Virus record (IMG/VR): IMGVR_UViG_3300037392_000017
Location: 1-24,268 of that record
From: a virus
Reading direction: 5' to 3' (one strand)
Length of the DNA: 24,268 nucleotides
Shown here: positions 10,684 to 18,940 of the stretch, in pieces
Position numbering within the stretch: the first letter of the stretch is position 1
Layout of the letters: every line of letters starts with the position of its first letter
Translations under genes and position numbers: made by a program
Notes under the pieces: model-generated
What the model was told of the DNA's origin: nothing
The model's database searches: none
The model's input: only the letters and a program-made list of their open reading frames with translations

Positions 10684-12984
10684 ATGGCACGCAAGGTCAT
10701 CGCCACCGCGGTCGTCGAGGTCCAGGCCGACGTCGACAAGTTCCGCCAGCAGGTCGGCGGGATCGGCGGCTTCGCGTCCACTGCGTTCGGGAAGATCAAG
10801 AGTGTCGTCGGGGCGCTCGGGCTCGGCAACGCCGCGAAGGAAGCATTCGACTTCGGCAAGAAATACACCATCCAGATCGACAACGCCGGCGCAGCCGTGC
10901 GCGGTCTCGTCGGCAACCAGAAGGACGCCGACAAGTTGCTCAAGGACATGACCAACTTCGCGATCCAGACACCGTTCGATCTGCCCGGTGTGCAGAACGT
11001 GACCACCCGCCTGCTCGCCGTCGGCAAGGGGTTCGGGGTCACCAAGGACAACGTGATCGAGTATTCGCGCACGCTCGGCAACGCCGCCGCGGCCAACGGC
11101 AAGGGCAGCAAGGAAATGCTCAACGTCGTCAACGTCATGGGCCGCATCTCCGGTCAGGGCCGGATCATGACCAAGGACATGAACCAGCTCACCGCGAACT
11201 TCCCGTCGCTGCACCCGTGGGAGGTGCTGGCCGACGTCACCGGCAAGAGCGAGGAAGAACTCCGCAAGCTGTCCGTCAAGCCCGGCGGCCTGTCCGGCAT
11301 CGTCGAACCCGGCGTCGTGATCGACGCGCTCAACAAGAAGATGAAGGAACTCCCCGGCGCACAGAAGGACATGGCGACCGGGATGGACGCGATGGACCGC
11401 AAGATGGCGACCTTCGGCGGCTCGATGGAGCTGATGAAGGACTCGCTGGGCGTCGCCTTGGCGTCGGGGCTCAAGCCGTTCTTCGGCGCATTGCAGAAGC
11501 TGATGAAGGACCCCGCGATCACCGAAGGCTTGGCGAAGCTCGCCGTCGGGTTCGGCACGCTCCTCAGCGCCGTCATGGTCAAGCTCGGCCCGGTCATCCC
11601 CAAGCTCGTCGACTCGCTCGTCGAACTGCTCGACGCGTTCCTCCCGCTCGCCCCGGTCGTCGCGGACCTGGTGCAAATCTTCGTCGACGCGATGGTCTAC
11701 CTGCTGCCGGTGGTCAAAATCCTCGTCAAGTTCGTCGACATCGCCATGAAGCTGATCATGGCGCTCGACCCGACCATCCTCGGGGCGATCGCCGCCGCGC
11801 TCATCGTCCTGTGGCTGGCCGCGAGCGGACCGGTGGGTCCGGTGATCATCGCCATCACCGCGGTCATCGGGCTGCTCGCCGGCCTGTGGAACAAGTTCGG
11901 GCTGACCGAGGTGCTCGCCAAGGCGATCGGTGCCGCGTGGACCTGGCTGTTCGACCACGTGTTCGCCCCGCTCGGGGACTGGATCATGAAGATCGTCCAC
12001 TGGTTCCAGGACCTGTACGACAAGCTCATCGGACACTCGATCATCCCCGACCTCATCAACGGGATCGTCGACTGGTTCAAGAAGCTGTGGGAATGGCTCG
12101 GTGCCATCATCGGCACGATCAGAGACGGCATCGTCGCCGTGTGGGACGCGATCAAGACCGCCGTCGAGGCGGTCGTCAGCGGCATCGCCACCGTCATCAA
12201 GTGGTACTTCGACCTCTACTGGACGATCATCAGCACCGCGCTGGAGATCATCAAGGCCGGAATCCAGGCCGTGTGGGACGCGATCAAGAAAGCGGCGCAG
12301 GTCGCGTGGGACGCGATCCAGCTCATCGTCACCGGCGTGTGGAACGCCCTCAAGGCTGCGGCGCAACGCATCTTCGACGGGATGAAGCGGATCATCGACG
12401 ACGTGTGGACCGGCATCAAGACGGCCGCCAGGACGGCCTGGAACCTGATCCACGACTACATCGTCGACCCGATCACCGACGCCGTCGACTGGGTGAAGGA
12501 CAAGATCGACAGCGTCGTCGACTTCGCCAAGAAGCTGCCCGGCCGCATGTCCAACCTGTTCACCGGCATGTGGGACGGCATCAAGAACTCGTTCAAGGCC
12601 GCTGTCAACTGGCTCATCGGCAAGTGGAACGGCCTCAGCTTCCACGTCGGCGGCGGCTCATTCCTGGGCGTCGACATTCCGTCGTTCAGTCTCACCGTTC
12701 CGCAGATCCCGTATCTCGCCAAGGGTGCGCTCGTCCAGCGGCCCAGCCTTGCGATGCTCGCGGAGCGTGGCCCGGAGGCGGTCATCCCGCTCACCAATCC
12801 GGCCCGCGCCATGCAGCTCATGCAGCAGTCCGGGCTCGACCGGCTCGCCGCACAGATGAGCAGCCATCGCGAGGTCACCGGGCCGCTCGTCACCATGCCC
12901 GGAGCGATCATCCAGGACGCCACCGACGCCGACCTCGTCGCCCAGCGCACCCTCGTCGCCATGCAGGCGGCGATGATTTCCTGA
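10684..12984 (+). CDS. Tail tape measure protein
   Basis: A 766-aa protein that sets tail length. The N-terminal tape-measure domain (about 60-255) includes KYTIQIDNAGAAVRGLVGN, FAIQTPFDLPGVQNVTTRLL and NVMGRISGQGRIMTKDMNQL. Hydrophobic segments follow (about 290-405, with AAALIVLWLAASGPVGPVII). Trp-containing helical repeats (about 480-590, VWDAIK, VWNALK, VWTGIK) are partly encoded by a 21-nt exact direct repeat at 12136 and 12268. The C-terminus has the LAERGPEAVIPL motif shared by many tape measures. At about 0.15 nm per residue the tail would be near 115 nm (inference). No Shine-Dalgarno is visible; the start lies 4 nt after a palindrome. No tail assembly chaperones precede it. Confidence 0.93.
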   Translation: MARKVIATAVVEVQADVDKFRQQVGGIGGFASTAFGKIKSVVGALGLGNAAKEAFDFGKKYTIQIDNAGAAVRGLVGNQKDADKLLKDMTNFAIQTPFDLPGVQNVTTRLLAVGKGFGVTKDNVIEYSRTLGNAAAANGKGSKEMLNVVNVMGRISGQGRIMTKDMNQLTANFPSLHPWEVLADVTGKSEEELRKLSVKPGGLSGIVEPGVVIDALNKKMKELPGAQKDMATGMDAMDRKMATFGGSMELMKDSLGVALASGLKPFFGALQKLMKDPAITEGLAKLAVGFGTLLSAVMVKLGPVIPKLVDSLVELLDAFLPLAPVVADLVQIFVDAMVYLLPVVKILVKFVDIAMKLIMALDPTILGAIAAALIVLWLAASGPVGPVIIAITAVIGLLAGLWNKFGLTEVLAKAIGAAWTWLFDHVFAPLGDWIMKIVHWFQDLYDKLIGHSIIPDLINGIVDWFKKLWEWLGAIIGTIRDGIVAVWDAIKTAVEAVVSGIATVIKWYFDLYWTIISTALEIIKAGIQAVWDAIKKAAQVAWDAIQLIVTGVWNALKAAAQRIFDGMKRIIDDVWTGIKTAARTAWNLIHDYIVDPITDAVDWVKDKIDSVVDFAKKLPGRMSNLFTGMWDGIKNSFKAAVNWLIGKWNGLSFHVGGGSFLGVDIPSFSLTVPQIPYLAKGALVQRPSLAMLAERGPEAVIPLTNPARAMQLMQQSGLDRLAAQMSSHREVTGPLVTMPGAIIQDATDADLVAQRTLVAMQAAMIS

Positions 12985-12993
12985 ATCATCGCC

Positions 12994-13009
12994 TGATAGG
13001 CGTCTATCT
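12994..13009. promoter_or_regulatory. 16-bp operator-like palindrome, site 9
   Basis: TGATAGGCGTCTATCT, between the tape measure stop and the Dit-like gene, 6 nt upstream of a TTGCAC-type palindrome. Confidence 0.72.
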
Positions 13010-13015
13010 GGCAGA

Positions 13016-13030
13016 CTGCACATTGTGCAA
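13016..13030 (+). promoter_or_regulatory. TNGCAC-N3-GTGCAA palindrome, site d
   Basis: CTGCACATTGTGCAA. The GTG start of the next gene (13025) lies inside it. No -10 box follows, so it may regulate translation or transcription from further upstream. Confidence 0.5.
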
Positions 13031-13912
13031 GTTGAGCTGTTCGACGACGATCTTGGCTTTCTGGAACTCGGGTGCGATCCGTTCGTCGTGGCCTCCCTGC
13101 AAGTCGGTTCGCCGGACGTGCGCGAGGTGTCCCGTGTGCGCTCACTGGGCGACGGTGTCCTCGACGACAGCCGCTACCTCGGTGCCCGTGCGATCACCCT
13201 TGCGATCCGGTTCCGCGACAAGCTGCTCTCCGGGTGCGGCGACAACCCCTACTCGATGCAGAACCTCATCGACCAGCTCACCCCGTTCATGTCGCCACGT
13301 CGTCGGCCGACGCTCACCTGGCAGCTCCCCGGCTCCGACGAACTGCGCGCCGCCGTCGTCCGCGGAGCGAACTGGGGATGGACCGTCAGCGGCCCCAAGG
13401 CCCAAGGCATCACCCCGCAATGGGTGGTCCCGGACGGCATGATCCTGCTCGGCGGGCCCGACGCCCACCAGTGCGTCACGATCCGCCCCTCCGTGTCCGT
13501 CGAAGCCGGCCGAACCTACGACCTTGTGTTCGATCGCCAGTACCCGGCATCGGACCCGATCGGTGGGCGCAGCATCACCAACCCCGGCACCGCGCCCACC
13601 CACTGGACGCTCACGTTCTACGGCCCGGTCGTCAACCCATCGTTCACGATCAACGGCATCCAGTTCACCACCGACCGCCAAGGCGGCGTCACGCTCGCCG
13701 CCGGGCAATCCCTGGTCGTCAACACCTACAACCGGACCGTGCTGTTCAACGGTCTCCCCGACGCGTCGCGCTACCAGTGCACGAACTACGACACGTGGGC
13801 CTGGGACGAGCTGCTGTTGGAACCGGGCGCGAATGTGATCCGCTTCGACGGCACCGGTCTCACCGCGCAGTCGTCCGCCCAGCTCTGCTACACCCCCATG
13901 TTCATCGGGTGA
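13025..13912 (+). CDS. Distal tail (Dit-like) minor tail protein
   Basis: A 295-aa protein starting GTG, (M)QVELFDDDLGFLELGCDPFV.... The N-terminal half resembles the Dit core (RSLGDGVLDDSRYLGARAIT, then RFRDKLLSGCGDNPYSMQNL). The C-terminal half is a galectin or jelly-roll type domain with the usual GTAPTHWTLTFYG, NPSFTINGIQF, SLVVNTYNRTVLFNG and LEPGANVIRFDG strands. Dit forms the hexameric hub joining the tail tube to the adsorption apparatus. It follows the tape measure as expected for siphophages. The start lies inside a TTGCAC-type palindrome with no leader. A frame open in the +2 phase over the same DNA is a shadow. Confidence 0.87.
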   Translation: MQVELFDDDLGFLELGCDPFVVASLQVGSPDVREVSRVRSLGDGVLDDSRYLGARAITLAIRFRDKLLSGCGDNPYSMQNLIDQLTPFMSPRRRPTLTWQLPGSDELRAAVVRGANWGWTVSGPKAQGITPQWVVPDGMILLGGPDAHQCVTIRPSVSVEAGRTYDLVFDRQYPASDPIGGRSITNPGTAPTHWTLTFYGPVVNPSFTINGIQFTTDRQGGVTLAAGQSLVVNTYNRTVLFNGLPDASRYQCTNYDTWAWDELLLEPGANVIRFDGTGLTAQSSAQLCYTPMFIG

Positions 13913-13916
13913 CCCG

Positions 13917-14984
13917 ATGAAGCTGCGCGCCGGAGACGTCAGCGCGGACGTCACGCTCGCCGTCGGCCCCTCGACCGGCAACGCCCCCTTGCAGGAGGTC
14001 ACGTTCTCCGGGTCGGTCGAAATCGTGTTCGACCTCCAAGCCGGGAGCAACATTCAGTTCGTCACCCGCTCCAACGCCCCGGAGGCCGCGTACATCGACG
14101 AGCTGGCGACCGACGTCTGGTTGCTGGGTGACATCAAGGCCCGGTTCCGTGCCTGGGCGGTGTGGCAGGAGTGGTACCAGAACGGTCAAGACAACGTGAA
14201 CGTCATGGCGGTCACGTACAAGAAGCTGCTCCAACGCCGCCATTTCCATGCCGCGCAGACCTACACCAACGTCGACCTCGGCAACCTGATATGGGGCATG
14301 TGGCAGCACACCCAGGCGCTCCCCGGTGGCGACCTCGGTGTCACCCTCGGTTCACCGATCACCACCGGCCTCGTCCGCACCCGTGAGTACAAGATCGGGG
14401 AGAACATCGGCAACCAGGCCGACCACGAATACGAGGAAGGCATGTGGTGGCAGGTCGACGAGAACCGCGTCTACACCGCCGGCGCGCTGGCCTCCCGCCC
14501 GTTCATCGGCTCCCCGCTGCACCTGGGAGCGAACATTCAGGAACTACAACGGGCCTCCGGGTCCGACTACGCCAACGCCGTCTACGGGGACGCCGACGAC
14601 GAAAAGACGACCGGCGTGTGGGCCGAAGCCGCCGACGTCGCCACCGACCCCCGCGGGCGATGGGAGCTCGCGTCCGGGTGGCCGACCGTCGTGCTGCAAC
14701 AGACCCTTGTCGATCGCACCAACGCGTTCTTGAACACGTCGCACGTCAGTGTCGCCCACTGGAACTTGGAGATGGTCCCGTCGCGCTGGCTGACCGACAC
14801 GAAGATCATGCCCGGCGACCACTGCATCCTTGTCGTGCCTCGCTCGCTCGCCGCCCCGATCGGCGTCGCGAGCCCGTCCATCGTCGTGCAGATCACACAG
14901 GTGCTCATCCAGGTCGACGCGTCCGGGTCGGTCAGCGTGAAGGCGATCGCGATGGAGCACCCCGAGATTCCGGTACCGAGCTGA
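13917..14984 (+). CDS. Minor tail / baseplate hub (Tal-like) protein
   Basis: A 355-aa protein, MKLRAGDVSADVTLAVGPST.... It lies 4 nt after the Dit-like gene. It includes the tube-like beta stretch FSGSVEIVFDLQAGSNIQFV, then FRAWAVWQEWYQNGQDNVNV, LGNLIWGMWQHTQALPGGDL, and a C-terminal VVQITQVLIQVDASGSVSVK strand pair. This is the layout of the actinophage minor tail protein that follows Dit, corresponding to the Tal or gp44-like hub through which DNA leaves. It lacks a peptidase domain. Its TGA stop lies in a 16-bp palindrome. Function assigned by position and general similarity. Confidence 0.82.
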   Translation: MKLRAGDVSADVTLAVGPSTGNAPLQEVTFSGSVEIVFDLQAGSNIQFVTRSNAPEAAYIDELATDVWLLGDIKARFRAWAVWQEWYQNGQDNVNVMAVTYKKLLQRRHFHAAQTYTNVDLGNLIWGMWQHTQALPGGDLGVTLGSPITTGLVRTREYKIGENIGNQADHEYEEGMWWQVDENRVYTAGALASRPFIGSPLHLGANIQELQRASGSDYANAVYGDADDEKTTGVWAEAADVATDPRGRWELASGWPTVVLQQTLVDRTNAFLNTSHVSVAHWNLEMVPSRWLTDTKIMPGDHCILVVPRSLAAPIGVASPSIVVQITQVLIQVDASGSVSVKAIAMEHPEIPVPS

Positions 14985-14997
14985 TAGGCGTCTATCG
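14982..14997. promoter_or_regulatory. 16-bp operator-like palindrome, site 10
   Basis: TGATAGGCGTCTATCG. It includes the stop codon of the hub gene and lies 12 nt before the next ATG. Confidence 0.72.
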
Positions 14998-15009
14998 AAA
15001 GGTCCGACC

Positions 15010-16116
15010 ATGCCCGTCAATCCGAGCGTGAACGCAACCGACCAACTGGCGGCGCACTTCCGCAGGATCAACGACCGCCTCGCCTCGCTGGAACGCGCAT
15101 CGAGCGGCGGCGGGGGAGGGGGCACCCCCACGCCGGTGACACCGATCTACTGGGGCCGGCTGGAACGCACCACCGACGTCGCGCTTGCCGCGAACACGGT
15201 GACGGCGATCACCTGGGAGACACGCACCGACTCCACCACCCCACCCCTCCCGGCGTTCACGCACGCGTCGGACGGGATGATCGTTCCGGTCGACGGCATC
15301 TACGAGGTCTCGGCCTGGGCGCAGTTCACGCAGACCACCGACAACACCGGTCGGTTCAACATGCTCATCCGCAAGAACGCCGCGTACGTGTACTCGGCGG
15401 CGACGTTCTACCCGGCGACCAACCTGAACACCTCGCAGCACATGATCACCTATCAGGTGCCGTGCGTGGCAGGGGACAAGCTCTCGGTGCACGTCGGTTC
15501 CTACGGCCAGGCCGCGACACTGCTGACGATCGACATGAGCGTCACCGGGCCGATCAGTGCCACCGGCCCGACCGGCGCCACCGGCCCCGCAGGTCCACCA
15601 GGGGGCATCACCGACCACGGTCTGCTCACCGGTCTCGGCGACGACGACCACCCGCAGTACCTGACCAACGCCCGCGGCGACGCGTTGTTCCTCACCCCGG
15701 CCGAAGGCAACGCGGCCTACGCCCCGCTGGCGACGATGCCGCAGTTCCTGTCGCAGAGCGTCACCGCGATTTCCACGCCCGCCAGCACCGCCGAATCCGC
15801 GACCTGTCTGTCGTTCACGATGGGTCCATTCCCGGTCGCCGGCACCGTCAACATTTCTGGCGTCGTCAACGGGGCCGCAGGTGTCGTGGGTGACGTGTTC
15901 AACATGAACTTGAAGAACGGTGGCTCCGTGGTTCGTGTCGTGCGCGAGCAGGTGTCCAACACCACGAACCAGGCGACCGTGTTCCCGTTCAACGTGCTCA
16001 TCACCGTCGCCGCGTCCGGTTCGGTGACGATCACGATGACGTTCGCCCGTGTCTCCGGGACGGGCATCTTCACCACGCAGGCAGGTTCCATTCTCGCCGT
16101 GTGGTTCCCATCATGA
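15010..16116 (+). CDS. Minor tail fibre protein with C1q-like and collagen-like parts
   Basis: A 368-aa protein, MPVNPSVNATDQLAAHFRRI..., with GAAAGG upstream. A short helical N-terminus (1-32) and Gly-rich linker precede a C1q/TNF-like beta domain (about 45-180: TWETRTDSTTPPLPAFTHAS, DGIYEVSAWAQFTQTTDNTG). A short collagen-like stretch follows (GPTGATGPAGPPGG, about 190-203), then HGLLTGLGDDDHPQYL, a fibre segment seen in many phages, and a C-terminal beta-rich domain (265-368). It is probably a trimeric fibre touching the host surface. The globular domain comes before the collagen-like part, the reverse of the usual C1q order. Confidence 0.85.
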   Translation: MPVNPSVNATDQLAAHFRRINDRLASLERASSGGGGGGTPTPVTPIYWGRLERTTDVALAANTVTAITWETRTDSTTPPLPAFTHASDGMIVPVDGIYEVSAWAQFTQTTDNTGRFNMLIRKNAAYVYSAATFYPATNLNTSQHMITYQVPCVAGDKLSVHVGSYGQAATLLTIDMSVTGPISATGPTGATGPAGPPGGITDHGLLTGLGDDDHPQYLTNARGDALFLTPAEGNAAYAPLATMPQFLSQSVTAISTPASTAESATCLSFTMGPFPVAGTVNISGVVNGAAGVVGDVFNMNLKNGGSVVRVVREQVSNTTNQATVFPFNVLITVAASGSVTITMTFARVSGTGIFTTQAGSILAVWFPS

Positions 16117-16135
16117 GCAACGAAAGGACCAGCCG

Positions 16136-16405
16136 ATGAGCTACCTCACGCAGAACGACATCGCCAACAGTCAGGCGATGCAGAACCGGGTCGCGCAAGC
16201 CGTCGCCCAAGAAGGGCTCCCCGATCAGGACCCCGACCTGTGGACGTTCAACAACCGGCGCACCTGGTCCTCCGCCCCCGGATGGGACGCCGCCTGGGAA
16301 AGCGCACTCGTGTCGAATCCCGACCCGGAGTACGACCCTGGCAAGGACCCCGGCGTCATCACCGACGGCCAGATTCTCTCGCAAGTGCAGTCGATGCTGC
16401 CATGA
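16136..16405 (+). CDS. Small conserved tail-operon protein
   Basis: An 89-aa protein, MSYLTQNDIANSQAMQNRVA.... The start at 16136 has GAAAGGA 7-14 nt upstream. It contains the pattern NRVAQAVAQEG, WTFNNRRTWSSAPGWDAAWE and NPDPEYDPGKDPGVITDGQI, which recurs in small proteins among actinobacteriophage tail genes. No enzyme motif is visible. It is encoded between the collagen-type fibre and the next tail gene; a structural or assembly role is likely but not proven. Confidence 0.82.
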   Translation: MSYLTQNDIANSQAMQNRVAQAVAQEGLPDQDPDLWTFNNRRTWSSAPGWDAAWESALVSNPDPEYDPGKDPGVITDGQILSQVQSMLP

Positions 16406-16421
16406 GCCGGGATTCCACACA

Positions 16422-16446
16422 TCGCACGATGTGCAAGGCGTAGGAT
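16422..16446 (+). promoter_or_regulatory. Probable internal promoter (palindrome site e)
   Basis: TCGCACGATGTGCAA (16422-16436), then TAGGAT (16441-16446) as -10. GTG follows 6 nt later at 16453, consistent with a leaderless transcript. Confidence 0.5.
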
Positions 16447-16452
16447 CAGGCC

Positions 16453-16992
16453 GTGGCACGCGAAACACCGAAATGGTTGCAGGCCGGCGCGTACTCCGCC
16501 CGCCTCGACCGGCACATCATCCAAGAACTGTTCCGCTCCAAGAACCGTGTCCTGCGCGGCTTTGCCGTCACCCAACGTGCGGCCGGCGCGAACTTCACCG
16601 TCGACCTCTCCGCCGGCTCCGCGGTCGTGCTCGGCACCACCCAAGCCGACCAGGGCGCGTACGTGATCCGCGGCACCGCCGTCGACACCGTCACCGCGTC
16701 CGCGACCCCGGCATCGAATCGCACCGACTCGGTGTACCTCGTCGTCCAAGACCCCAACGCGGGTGGACCGGCCGGGAGCAACTGGCTCCCGGTGTGGGTG
16801 AACGGGGGCAGCCCCGCGCCCGCCGACTCGATCTTGTTGGCGACGATCGCCCGCACCCCCGGCGAGTCCGCGATCCTCAATGCGGCGATCACCGACATGC
16901 GCCCGATGGGGGAGTGGTCGTGGACGGTGGGCACCACGAACCCGCCGACGAACAAGGCACCCGACGGCGACCTCTACATCGTCGTGACCTGA
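16453..16992 (+). CDS. Minor tail protein
   Basis: A 179-aa protein starting GTG, (M)ARETPKWLQAGAYSARLDRH.... After a helical N-terminus, it is beta-rich: NFTVDLSAGSAVVLGTTQAD, YVIRGTAVDTVTASATPASN, RTDSVYLVVQDPNAGGPAG. This layout resembles the baseplate or upper tail proteins of actinophages and pre-neck appendage-like domains that often start with a short coiled coil. It sits between two other tail genes and its TGA is part of a 16-bp palindrome. There is no Shine-Dalgarno: the GTG follows a -10-like box by 6 nt. Confidence 0.78.
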   Translation: MARETPKWLQAGAYSARLDRHIIQELFRSKNRVLRGFAVTQRAAGANFTVDLSAGSAVVLGTTQADQGAYVIRGTAVDTVTASATPASNRTDSVYLVVQDPNAGGPAGSNWLPVWVNGGSPAPADSILLATIARTPGESAILNAAITDMRPMGEWSWTVGTTNPPTNKAPDGDLYIVVT

Positions 16993-17005
16993 TAGGCGGC
17001 TATCA
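16990..17005. promoter_or_regulatory. 16-bp operator-like palindrome, site 11
   Basis: TGATAGGCGGCTATCA. It includes the stop of the previous gene and abuts the GTG at 17006 with no gap. Confidence 0.75.
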
Positions 17006-18793
17006 GTGGCAAACGTCCCGCCCCGTGGCCTGTTCGCCCGCTACGCCGGGGTGTGGGAGAACCCGCTGGCGGTCTACGCCCGCGTCGCCGGCGTGTGGAA
17101 GCCCGTCGAGTTCGTGTACGCGATGCGGAACGGGGCCTGGCAGTTGTTGTGGTCGCGCAGCGCCACCTCCCCGACGACCGTGACGATCGCCTACACCCGC
17201 GGGCAGGTCAACGTGACATGGGTGCCGACCAGTCCGTCCATCGTCGACACGTACAACATCTACCGGCCCGACGGCTCCGGTGCAGGGACCGTCGTCGCGG
17301 GAACCACCTCGTTCGTCGACGTCGACCCGAAACCGTTGTCCGGTGCGTACACCGTGAAGGGCGTCCTCGGTGGCGTCGAAGCGATCACCGGCACCGCGTC
17401 GAACTCGCTCGACCTACGCCTGCAAGCCGCGACCCTCGCCGCCGTCGTCGAGACGAACGGCAGCGTCACCCTCAACTGGACCCCCGCCGCGGTCGGTGCG
17501 CCCGACTCATGGAACCTCTACACGTTCAGCACGACCGGCGTCTACACCTTGATCGCCAACATCGACGGTCTCGTCAACACCTACAACGATCCCTCCGCAC
17601 CGGCCGGCGTCATCGTCGACTACCGGCTCCGCCCCGTCCTGTCCGGCATCGAAGGCACGGAACGAGGCGTCACCAGCGGCACCCCGCCGAAGGTGCCGAC
17701 GTCGGTCGTCCTCGCCGCGGTCGGGGCGTCGAACCTGCGCCTCACGTGGGTCGCCGCAACCGGCACCGTCACCGGGTACGAGGTCGAGACGTCCACCGAC
17801 AACACGGCATGGGCAGCGAGCGCGGACGACGCGTCACCGGTCGATTGGGCGACCGGCACGACCACCGGGTACATGCGCGTCCGAACCCTCGCGCCCGGCG
17901 GTGTGTCGGCGTGGGTCACGAAGGGTCCGGTGGCGGCGATTACCGACGTCACCCCACCGTCGAATGCGGCGATCCAGTCGTGGATGCCGGAATCGTCCTA
18001 CGGGCGGATGGTGGTCCGCTTCGCCACACAGTCGGGCGCTGACGTCGACGCGTACCTCGTCCAACAGCGGCTCACGGGTGGCGCCTGGGCCGACGTTGGC
18101 ACGTGGGTGTCGTGCAACCCGAGCACCATCTACTCGAAGGTGTGTTCCACCCGATCGGCCGGCCAGTCCGCTGAGGTCAAGGTGATCCTGCGCGACGCCG
18201 CCGGGAACCAGAACACCGGCGACACCGCGGTCTACGTCCTCGACGCGAGCCCCATCGTCATCGACCCGTCCGGCTCCCTGTCGGGCACGTTCCGCAACGG
18301 GGCCTGGCGCAACGACTCGTCCCGGTCAACCACCGAACTCGCCACCGGATGGACCAGCTCCGGGCACAACATGGGCTGCTTCTTCTACGGCACCACCATC
18401 TACGCGGCGATCAGCGACAAGACCGTCCTCAGTGCGACGATGGAGTACTACCGGGAGAACGAGGGCGGTCTCAGCTCGGCGGTCGTGCCGCTGTTCTGGA
18501 CCCACCAGCTCGCCACCCGCAGCGGCACCCCGGTCCCCGACGACGAAGGTGCGTCCTCGACGTCGCGGTCCGGGCCGGGTGTGGTCCGCTCCACACCGAA
18601 CGACACCGCCACCTTCGCCCTCCCCGCCGGATTCATCAACGCGCTCAAGACGACCGCCAAGCGCGGCCTGTGCATGTACCGCGGCTACCAGGGTTCCGGC
18701 GACCCCGACAACTACTACGCGCTCATGGGCATCGGTGACGTCGCCAACAACGGCGTCGTCAACGGGCGGCTCCGGTTCACCCATTTGGGGTGA
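17006..18793 (+). CDS. Large minor tail protein with fibronectin-III-like repeats
   Basis: A 595-aa protein starting GTG, (M)ANVPPRGLFARYAGVWENPL.... The N-terminus (8-50) has three short Trp repeats (YAGVWENP, VAGVWKPV, MRNGAWQLLW), common in actinophage tail tips. Then come three or more FN3/Ig-like domains (about 55-330), seen from TVTIAYTRGQVNVTWVP, TNGSVTLNWTPAAVGAPDSW and ASNLRLTWVAATGTVTGYEV. A C-terminal beta domain (about 420-595) includes TGWTSSGHNMGCFFYGTTIY and FALPAGFINALKTTAKRGLC. It probably decorates the tail tip and binds host glycans or protein. The start lies directly after a palindrome with no ribosome-binding site visible. Confidence 0.85.
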   Translation: MANVPPRGLFARYAGVWENPLAVYARVAGVWKPVEFVYAMRNGAWQLLWSRSATSPTTVTIAYTRGQVNVTWVPTSPSIVDTYNIYRPDGSGAGTVVAGTTSFVDVDPKPLSGAYTVKGVLGGVEAITGTASNSLDLRLQAATLAAVVETNGSVTLNWTPAAVGAPDSWNLYTFSTTGVYTLIANIDGLVNTYNDPSAPAGVIVDYRLRPVLSGIEGTERGVTSGTPPKVPTSVVLAAVGASNLRLTWVAATGTVTGYEVETSTDNTAWAASADDASPVDWATGTTTGYMRVRTLAPGGVSAWVTKGPVAAITDVTPPSNAAIQSWMPESSYGRMVVRFATQSGADVDAYLVQQRLTGGAWADVGTWVSCNPSTIYSKVCSTRSAGQSAEVKVILRDAAGNQNTGDTAVYVLDASPIVIDPSGSLSGTFRNGAWRNDSSRSTTELATGWTSSGHNMGCFFYGTTIYAAISDKTVLSATMEYYRENEGGLSSAVVPLFWTHQLATRSGTPVPDDEGASSTSRSGPGVVRSTPNDTATFALPAGFINALKTTAKRGLCMYRGYQGSGDPDNYYALMGIGDVANNGVVNGRLRFTHLG

Positions 18794-18809
18794 TGCTAGA
18801 CACCTATCA
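18794..18809. promoter_or_regulatory. 16-bp operator-like palindrome, site 12
   Basis: TGCTAGACACCTATCA, a degenerate copy directly after the stop at 18793 and 3 nt upstream of the capsid promoter palindrome. Well placed to repress it. Confidence 0.65.
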
Positions 18810-18812
18810 CCG

Positions 18813-18839
18813 TTGCACGACGTGCAATGTGTGTATGAT
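18813..18839 (+). promoter_or_regulatory. Probable major capsid promoter (palindrome site f)
   Basis: TTGCACGACGTGCAA (18813-18827), then 6 nt, then TATGAT (18834-18839), the best -10 hexamer in the window. TTGCAC could serve as -35 with a 15-nt spacer. A leader of about 95 nt follows before the capsid ATG. Confidence 0.6.
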
Positions 18840-18940
18840 CACAGTCACGACATAAGACCCCACGGTGGCCGAAGCCTCGCGGGGCAGCGACCGGGCCGAG
18901 CCTGGCATCCGAATCTTCCACCACTTCCTGGGAGCGACTT
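18840..18940 (+). other. Leader of the major capsid gene
   Basis: About 100 nt of untranslated DNA between the putative promoter and the ATG, with GGGAG (18930-18934) as the ribosome-binding site. GC-rich and able to fold. No small frame with a ribosome-binding site is seen. Confidence 0.5.

Noticed and set aside
10627-12645. 672-aa minus-strand frame opposite the tape measure
   Set aside because: It is antisense to a clear tape measure gene, with a repetitive Asp/Val/Arg composition expected from the complement of GC-rich codons. The same applies to long minus-strand frames at 8736-10430, 18845-20914 and 20951-22501.
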